Assembly (NCBI GenBank): GCA_031287245.1
Contig: JAITTD010000245.1
Location: forward strand, 1 to 11,541
Source of the DNA: Bacteroidales bacterium
GTDB taxonomy: Bacteria; Bacteroidota; Bacteroidia; Bacteroidales; UBA4181
Length of the DNA: 11,541 nt
Direction: 5' to 3'
The notes below the pieces were generated by a model. The model saw nothing but the letters and a program-made list of their open reading frames with translations, had not been told where the DNA came from and searched no databases. Within the stretch, counting starts at the first letter, position 1, and every line of letters starts with the position of its first letter. Of this stretch, positions 6,190 to 11,541 are shown piece after piece. The position numbers and the translations under genes are program-made.

Positions 6190-6204
6190 AACTTTGGCAA
6201 AGTT
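6190..6204. promoter_or_regulatory. 15-bp palindrome, possible operator of the oxidoreductase gene
   Basis: AACTTTG-G-CAAAGTT is a perfect inverted repeat with 7-bp arms around one central base. It overlaps the proposed -7 element (6198-6205, minus strand) and the predicted transcription start of the oxidoreductase, about 50 bp before its ATG. That is where a repressor would block initiation. No regulator gene is in view. Confidence 0.4.
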
Positions 6205-6229
6205 CGGAAAAAATATTCGCATTGCCAAA
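6198..6229 (-). promoter_or_regulatory. Bacteroidetes-type promoter of the oxidoreductase gene
   Basis: Reading the minus strand, TTTG (6229-6226) is followed after exactly 20 nt by GAACTTTG (6205-6198), one mismatch from TAnnTTTG. The 20-nt spacing is the same as in the promoter at 622-653. Transcription would start near 6190, giving a leader of about 48 nt before the ATG at 6142. Confidence 0.45.
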
Positions 6230-6239
6230 TCGAAAACGC

Positions 6240-6261
6240 AAATATTTTCAAAAAAATATTT
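6240..6261. repeat. AT-only inverted repeat upstream of the oxidoreductase promoter
   Basis: AAATATTTT (6240-6248) and AAAATATTT (6253-6261) form a perfect 9-bp A/T stem with loop CAAA. It lies about 10 bp upstream of the -33 element and 54 bp beyond the stop of the OmpA-like gene. It closely resembles the hairpin at 486-506. All A/T stems are weak terminators, so an upstream promoter-element role is as plausible. Confidence 0.35.
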
Positions 6262-6314
6262 ATAGCGATCATTTATATCCACAAAACGGTACCTTTGAGA
6301 AGCGAATTTATCAT

Positions 6315-7646
6315 TCAATGAACAATTCTTATTTCCACTCGGCGGTTTTTCTGGCGTCCTTCTTCAGTTTCGTTGTCGGCTACAGGCTTAGTAAAACCAT
6401 ACCCCTTGTAGGACAAGCGTTCGGAGGCAATCCCTTTTGTTATCAAATAGTCACGCATTGCTTTGGCTCGACGTTCGGACAATTTTTGATTGTATGCCGC
6501 TGAGCCTCTGTTGTCGGTATGTCCTTCCAACTCAATGTGAACATACAGGTACTTGTTCAGCCATTCAGCCACATAGTCCATCGCTGCCTGTGCTGCGGGA
6601 GTCAGTTCGTGGCTGTCAAATTCGAACACCTCGCCGAGCAAATGCGCCATGAGATTCTTGATGCTATCGGGCGTTTCAGTGATTTCTGGCACAGGCAGTT
6701 CAACCGGAGTAACCGAAGTAACCGGTGGCAGATTCAGTACATTTTTATATCTCCTTGTGTTGCGCGAGAATGCCAATCGAACCTTGATGCCGCCTGCCAG
6801 TTGCGACAATCTGTCCACGTAGGGAGCGGTATGTCCGTCGGTACGAGTATAGCGGGATGTCAGCACGCTTTCCGGCGCATATTCTGCAGGGTTTGAAGCA
6901 TCGAATGTCACAATATGGCGGTCTTTTGTCTTTTGGATATTGTTCAGTCCTAAGTCGAAATAGAAACCGACATAGAGCCGCCAGTTTTCTTCCAATTGGA
7001 AGTGCCAACCACCCTCCAAGGTTGCAGTCCACGATGTTTTGAGCGAAACGGATGGATTCACCGCCTTGCTGAACTGTCCGAAGCCTGCCATCAGCGGGTC
7101 GAAATATTCATAGTTCTCGTATTCGTAGTAACCGCTGGTGGTAAACGATGCGTTGCCCTTGGTTTTCGCGTAAAACGGGATACTCGCTTTGCCGCCAACG
7201 GCAAACCACCAACCGTAAGGCTTGGGCTGCACATACTGAAACATCAGCGGAATATCGAAAAACAGCGCATGGTGCCTTTCTTTTTGGGTGACCACCGTGC
7301 GAAATTCAAAAGGGTATCCGTCAATGTCCACTGCTGGATAGTAGTCGCGGAAATCGTTCAATTTCATCTTGCTGAGGTAGGACGACACTCCAAAATTGAT
7401 GTTGACGCCCCACGCTTCGCGGAAAAACCAGGTGTAGCCCAAGCCGCCCTGTCCGCCAAAACCTTCCCTTTGCCCGCCAAATGACTGATAATGTAGCGAT
7501 GAGAGTCCGCCGCCGGCATAAATGGATACCTCATGATGGTAGGGCGAAGCGTTGGCAGGTGCTGTCACTTGCGTGGAATCCTGCGCATAAAGCGAGCCGA
7601 CAACTAAGGTCAAGAAGCAAATTATTCTTATCTTCATTGTTTTCAT
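6315..7646 (-). CDS. Outer-membrane beta-barrel protein with C-terminal OmpA peptidoglycan-binding domain
   Basis: The predicted 443-residue protein has a signal peptide (MKTMKIRIICFLTLVVGSLY, cleavage after A of YAQ). A region of alternating aromatic strands follows (about residues 35-295), as expected for an outer-membrane barrel. A Pro/Val/Thr-rich linker (about 305-330) leads to an OmpA-like domain (about 335-443). In the last domain FEFDSHELT opens the fold. GHTDNRGSAAYNQKLSERRA (starting at about residue 375) and NRRVEI (about 434-439) carry the conserved Asp and Arg that bind diaminopimelate in peptidoglycan. It would tether the outer membrane, or a partner in it, to the cell wall. The start is ATG 7646; ATG 7637 is also possible, and a TTG at 7661 is less likely. 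It begins 17 bp after the stop of the giant T9SS cargo gene, so the two are probably one operon and may act together. Confidence 0.85.
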   Translation of the reverse strand: MKTMKIRIICFLTLVVGSLYAQDSTQVTAPANASPYHHEVSIYAGGGLSSLHYQSFGGQREGFGGQGGLGYTWFFREAWGVNINFGVSSYLSKMKLNDFRDYYPAVDIDGYPFEFRTVVTQKERHHALFFDIPLMFQYVQPKPYGWWFAVGGKASIPFYAKTKGNASFTTSGYYEYENYEYFDPLMAGFGQFSKAVNPSVSLKTSWTATLEGGWHFQLEENWRLYVGFYFDLGLNNIQKTKDRHIVTFDASNPAEYAPESVLTSRYTRTDGHTAPYVDRLSQLAGGIKVRLAFSRNTRRYKNVLNLPPVTSVTPVELPVPEITETPDSIKNLMAHLLGEVFEFDSHELTPAAQAAMDYVAEWLNKYLYVHIELEGHTDNRGSAAYNQKLSERRAKAMRDYLITKGIASERLSYKGYGFTKPVADNETEEGRQKNRRVEIRIVH

Positions 7647-7663
7647 ATCTTTTTTGTCCAATT

Positions 7664-10600
7664 TTATTGTACAATCATTTTAAAACTTTTCCGAAAGCCG
7701 TCTTTAGCCTGAAAGATGTACAGATACAAGCCGGGTGCGGCGGGCGTCTGCACTGTTGTGACTTTTCCGGTTACCGGCAAGGTATGCAGCAGCGTTCCTG
7801 CTTCGTTATACACGTAAATCACGGCTTCCCGCAGTTGTTCATCATTCACGTCGGCGTCAATGGTGAGGATGGTGCTGGCAGGCACCGGATTGGGGTAGCC
7901 AAACACCGAGTTGCGTCGTGGCTGCACGGGCAGGTCGCAGGGTACGCTCTCGCAGGTGCGAATAGTGTCGCCGCTTAGCGTTACCGCTTCTACCCACCAC
8001 TGGTCGCAGGGGTTGAGTTGTTCGTAGCCCGCGCCGGCGCTGAATATCTGCGCGTTGCCTGCTGCCACAAAGTCGGAAGAGCCTTCTGCCTTGTGCCACC
8101 AGCGATACCAGTGGAACGTCAAGTCGCCATTGTTGTCGGGATTGTTGACGACTGCCAATTTGTTGCCGTAGCGACTGATAACCAAGTCGTCAAACGGCAG
8201 GCGATATTCCACCCGCACTGCGTAGGGGATGCGCTCGCCCTTTGCGTTGATAGCAGTAAGCGGGATGTAATGCACTCCCGGCTTGCTCAGCGTGCCGGCG
8301 ATGGTGTTATCTCCCTCGATGGTGACGCCTTGTGATGGGCGGATTTCAATGATATAATCCGGCGAACCGCAAAGTATGGTCGTCTTTATGTCTATCGCTT
8401 CGCCGCTGACTGCAAGTTTTGTGAGAGGTTCGTTGCTGGTAGTGATGATGTCCCTTGGCAGACAGGCATCGGTGCCACAATTCCAGCCATCGGTGTGGTA
8501 GCGCGTTTGCACTTGTATGTTATATGTACTGTCTGACCTCAGTTTGGCAGGCTCGGTCATTTTCAGTTTGATGGTAAATGTGTATTCCATCGGCGGGATG
8601 TTTGACGCACCGCCCAAGCCGCCGGGCATTGAGAATATCACGTTGCGCACGCCGTTAGCCACCGTGTTGCTCAGCAGATTCATTCCTTCCGCGCCTGCTA
8701 CATTCGTCCACGAGCCGGTTACGTAATCCACGCCATCCGGCAGTTGAATGTACACTTTTTCACGTGTGGCATCGGTCAATTCGCTGCCCAGTGTGCGTTT
8801 CACATGGATGGTAAAGTTTTCTTCGGCATCTGTGAGTAGCGACAAATTGCTGGCTATAGATACCTCGTATTCATTGTAGGTGGGGTTGGGAAGTCCTTCG
8901 CGCATCACAAGGCGCAAAGAGGGTTGCGTGATTTTCGAATCGCCGCAACTGCCGTTTACCGTGCCTTGAATTTGGGCGCGTGAGTGAGATTCAAAATCGC
9001 AGTCGGTTTTTACATCAAATATCAGCGTCATAGTTACCGAATCTGCGGCATGGCTGTGGGGATTGTAGAGAGTGTGCACAGGCGATTGACTGTCGGTGCT
9101 GATGTTCCACGTATAAGTGCCGTCACTCAACGTTGGGTTGCTGATGGGGTATTCGCGGTCTTTCCACAGCAAGCGACTTGTGCCATCGCGTACCGTCAAG
9201 CCATCTGTTGGCGGGATGGTGATGCGGATGTTCGAGCCATCGCCTGCGCCCGTATTGACCAATTTTACCTCAAATTTCGTATCGCCAATCGAACTGTCGC
9301 AAAAGCGGATGACAGAGGGTGTTTTGAGGTGCATCTCCCACCGCATTTCCAACGGTTGGAGATAAAGTATGTCGCCTGCCGTGCGGCAACTCAGCACATC
9401 GGGGGTTGCGGGTTCAGTGTAACCATAGCCGTGCCGATAGATCAGGCTGTCGTCTTCGCATGACGTGTAGGCGGCGTCCACACGATACAGTTGGTCATAC
9501 TCCGTCTGCTCGCCCACTTTTGCCCAATATTTACCGGTGGCATATTCACCGACAACGTATTCCGCTTGCGGCGCTTGCGTCAGAGGATCTACTTTCACCA
9601 CTTTTTGCACGCGAATGTTTCCGTTTGGCGATTCAAAACTAAACCATCCGTTTTTCACTGATTCAGCGCTTTGTTTGGTCACTTTGATGAACCAGGATGC
9701 CTGTGATGCAAAGCCGGTAGCGGTTTTCCTATCAGGACTGGATGTGGCTGCCATTCCATTGTAGTAAACGTGATAGCCATTGTATCTGTAACTTTCCACC
9801 GTGCGGGTTGTCCATACGGAAGGATCATCGGAGTTGAAGCCATCTATCAAATCGTAGGAAGTCCACTGGCCGATATCGCCGTTGTTCACGCACACCGGTT
9901 TTAAGTTGCAAAAAATGCTGTTTACAGGATAGTCACCGGAAACGGTAAACATTTTCCACGATGTGGGCGATGGAATGCCGTCAGGAGGCAGCGGTTCATT
10001 CGTCCATTGCAACTCTGTCCAAGTGTCGCCGCCAATGTCTATGTATGAAATCGCGGGGTCGTCAATGTACTGCGTACCTTGTCCGTTGTTATAGGGTTGA
10101 TAAACTCCCACATAAGATTTATCCTGATATTCCCACACGCCTTGTACCCGGTAGGTCACTTTGTTGGCGTAGTAAATCGGACGCCACTCGCTGGGGAAAG
10201 TCGCAAGAGTAGCCCCCCACGCAAAGAAGAGGGAGGCATAGAATCCAAACGGTCCCGCTCCATTATAGTTCACCGTATAGAACGGAGGCGTAAAGTATGT
10301 GTCCAAGTTGTATTTTTGTATCTTGAAATTCAAATCATACACCGGATAGCCAATCGTTGTGCCTCCGTAGAACACACCGCCAAAATAACTGAAAGGAACC
10401 ATAGATTCAGGGGCAGATGCATTGACCCGCATTTTGAAAACAACAATGATAGAATCCCCCGGCGCCGGATGGATGGCTTTTCCGGGTCCTATATGGTCGG
10501 AAATGGTGAGTTCGGTTATCCGAAAGTTCCCGCCAAATTCGACAAGTCCGGTTTGTCTTACATCCTCCGGCACAAAAGGAACAGGTGGTGATTCCACCCC

Positions 10601-11541
10601 AGCCTTTTTCAGGATAATGGCGCCTCCCAATGGTGTAAAATAGTCCGTAGAGCCGTTGTGCTGCACTCGCGCAATAATATCCCCTGTAAAATCCACTACC
10701 GCGCCGCGAAGTGTCATCTCTACGTTATCGCCGGTTGTAGCCATTTTTACGTCAATACCGGGCGTGCTTGCGTTGGCTCTTTGCTGAAAAGTGTTGTCGG
10801 TAAAGCCAAAAGAAGTGCGCTGCGCGGAAAAGCCGGCGCTCGTCATATAGGCATCGCCCGCACCTCCTGTCTCCCGAAAAAGGATGCGATAGGACGAACA
10901 GGCAATGGTTTTCGTAGTCGAACAACCGGGAAAATCAAGCGTAACACTCGAAGACGCAAAGGGGCTGTCGCCAAGACCGTCTTGATTCGCAATGACCGGA
11001 ATAGCCACTTTTGTGTTCTTGATGTAATTGGCGATAGTCAGATTTCGACGGGTGCCATCATAAGATATGTTGGGGTTGGGATTTACGGTGGTATTATCGT
11101 ATTGCAGAAAATTGGGCAAGGTAATGTTGAGGATAGCGTCTGCATCGCTGAACGCATAAACGGCGTTATACGACTGCTGAATATACAGCGTATCATCACG
11201 CGTGGCAGTTGAAAAATTGAACGTTCCGCGTTGCAACACAGCCGTCATACCCCCGCCGCCGAAGCCGCCCATCCACGGATTGGCTCCGGTTCCGTTATTA
11301 TACCCTGTGATATAGCCGCCATTAAGTTTGATATCTGTTTCGCACACAGTGGAATAAATCAGCCTGCTGGGATATTGTGCATCGAAGGCTTGCGCACAAT
11401 CATTGTTGTTCATAAATTGGTCTGAATATCCGGTATATACCTTGATGGTGACGGATTTTCCCGGAGCCAAATCGTTGAATATTCCGTCGCCATCCAAATC
11501 TTCGAAATCACAACCGGGAATGGCTGCGGTAAGGTTTTCCA
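7664..11541 (-). CDS. Giant T9SS-exported surface protein with C-terminal sorting domain (5' end outside window)
   Basis: The frame is open from the right edge to a TAA at 7666-7664. About 1,291 residues are visible, and the N-terminus with its signal peptide is missing. A Ca-binding-like DLDGDGIFND loop lies at 11471-11500. Three stretches look like DUF11-type adhesin beta-sandwich modules. They hold LNITLPNFLQYD (about 10905-11145), VKLVNTGAGDGSNIRITIPP (about 8935-9310) and VYIQLPDGVDYVTGSW (about 8460-8870), and the last two end in a similar NGSCGD/NCGTDAC Cys motif. A Tyr/Trp-rich middle part (roughly 9450-10400) is unrecognised. An Ig-like segment with FHWYRWW and paired cysteines (about 7915-8200) precedes the C-terminal sorting domain (YPNP... 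to KSFKMIVQ). It is presumably exported by T9SS and displayed on the cell surface, as an adhesin or structural protein. No catalytic motif is seen. The OmpA-like gene follows 17 bp downstream. Confidence 0.9.
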   Translation of the reverse strand, partial: ENLTAAIPGCDFEDLDGDGIFNDLAPGKSVTIKVYTGYSDQFMNNNDCAQAFDAQYPSRLIYSTVCETDIKLNGGYITGYNNGTGANPWMGGFGGGGMTAVLQRGTFNFSTATRDDTLYIQQSYNAVYAFSDADAILNITLPNFLQYDNTTVNPNPNISYDGTRRNLTIANYIKNTKVAIPVIANQDGLGDSPFASSSVTLDFPGCSTTKTIACSSYRILFRETGGAGDAYMTSAGFSAQRTSFGFTDNTFQQRANASTPGIDVKMATTGDNVEMTLRGAVVDFTGDIIARVQHNGSTDYFTPLGGAIILKKAGVESPPVPFVPEDVRQTGLVEFGGNFRITELTISDHIGPGKAIHPAPGDSIIVVFKMRVNASAPESMVPFSYFGGVFYGGTTIGYPVYDLNFKIQKYNLDTYFTPPFYTVNYNGAGPFGFYASLFFAWGATLATFPSEWRPIYYANKVTYRVQGVWEYQDKSYVGVYQPYNNGQGTQYIDDPAISYIDIGGDTWTELQWTNEPLPPDGIPSPTSWKMFTVSGDYPVNSIFCNLKPVCVNNGDIGQWTSYDLIDGFNSDDPSVWTTRTVESYRYNGYHVYYNGMAATSSPDRKTATGFASQASWFIKVTKQSAESVKNGWFSFESPNGNIRVQKVVKVDPLTQAPQAEYVVGEYATGKYWAKVGEQTEYDQLYRVDAAYTSCEDDSLIYRHGYGYTEPATPDVLSCRTAGDILYLQPLEMRWEMHLKTPSVIRFCDSSIGDTKFEVKLVNTGAGDGSNIRITIPPTDGLTVRDGTSRLLWKDREYPISNPTLSDGTYTWNISTDSQSPVHTLYNPHSHAADSVTMTLIFDVKTDCDFESHSRAQIQGTVNGSCGDSKITQPSLRLVMREGLPNPTYNEYEVSIASNLSLLTDAEENFTIHVKRTLGSELTDATREKVYIQLPDGVDYVTGSWTNVAGAEGMNLLSNTVANGVRNVIFSMPGGLGGASNIPPMEYTFTIKLKMTEPAKLRSDSTYNIQVQTRYHTDGWNCGTDACLPRDIITTSNEPLTKLAVSGEAIDIKTTILCGSPDYIIEIRPSQGVTIEGDNTIAGTLSKPGVHYIPLTAINAKGERIPYAVRVEYRLPFDDLVISRYGNKLAVVNNPDNNGDLTFHWYRWWHKAEGSSDFVAAGNAQIFSAGAGYEQLNPCDQWWVEAVTLSGDTIRTCESVPCDLPVQPRRNSVFGYPNPVPASTILTIDADVNDEQLREAVIYVYNEAGTLLHTLPVTGKVTTVQTPAAPGLYLYIFQAKDGFRKSFKMIVQ
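7667..7912 (-). other. T9SS type A C-terminal sorting domain within the giant protein
   Basis: The last ~80 residues begin NSVFGYPNPVPASTILTIDA and have the family order: YPNPV, strand TILTI, AVIYVYNEAGTLL, a short strand after TGK, then APGLYLYIFQAKDG and the final KSFKMIVQ. This is the pattern of the Por secretion system sorting domain (TIGR04183 type). It directs T9SS export and is normally cleaved by the PorU sortase on attachment to the surface. Confidence 0.88.

Noticed and set aside
6240..6261. Terminator for the OmpA-like operon
   Set aside because: The stem contains only A and T, so it would be too weak, and it lies 54 bp past the stop within another gene's promoter region.
6290..6503. 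TACCTTTG on the plus strand followed by an open frame antisense to the OmpA-like gene
   Set aside because: The -7 match has no TTTG/TTG at the -33 distance, and the frame is the complement of a conserved OmpA domain. An antisense transcript remains possible but is unsupported.
7664..11541. Protease, glycosidase or nuclease domain in the giant protein
   Set aside because: No catalytic signature was found by reading. The recognisable parts are beta-sandwich, calcium-loop and sorting-domain patterns only.

Overview
The window looks like a chromosomal segment from a member of the Bacteroidota, probably Bacteroidales. Four observations support this: a PorT-type component of the type IX secretion system (T9SS), a very large secreted protein ending in a T9SS C-terminal sorting domain, promoter candidates of the Bacteroidetes type (TTTG - about 20 nt - TAnnTTTG), and an absence of clear Shine-Dalgarno sequences. 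I do not assign a genus. The first ~670 bases are much richer in A+T than the rest.

Layout. At 1-391 (minus) is the N-terminal part of an unrecognised, signal-bearing small protein that runs off the left edge. A 279-bp AT-rich divergent intergenic region follows. A plus-strand block (671-4711) then carries a polyprenyl diphosphate synthase, a UDP-glucose 4-epimerase (galE), a striking 10-bp tandem repeat array, a mannose-1-phosphate guanylyltransferase (manC type) and porT. A hairpin with A and T tracts on its two sides (4713-4742) separates this block from the minus-strand genes that converge on it. The first of these is a Tat-exported, lipobox-bearing Gfo/Idh/MocA oxidoreductase (4787-6142) with its own promoter and a 15-bp palindrome. 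The second unit is a probable two-gene operon: the giant T9SS cargo protein (7664 to beyond 11541) followed 17 bp later by an outer-membrane barrel fused to an OmpA peptidoglycan-binding domain (6315-7646).

How the genes may fit together. The window is dominated by cell-envelope functions. The polyprenyl synthase makes an isoprenoid chain, most likely the menaquinone tail. GalE and ManC supply UDP-hexose and GDP-mannose for surface glycans. PorT is needed for T9SS, which exports and, in studied species, anchors CTD proteins to a special LPS. The right-hand operon encodes a CTD protein and a candidate outer-membrane partner. No complete new defence or mobile system is visible. The most unusual items are the ten-copy 10-bp array running into the manC start codon, the giant CTD protein/OmpA-barrel pair, and apparent promoter plus palindrome signals lying inside the longest reading of porT.
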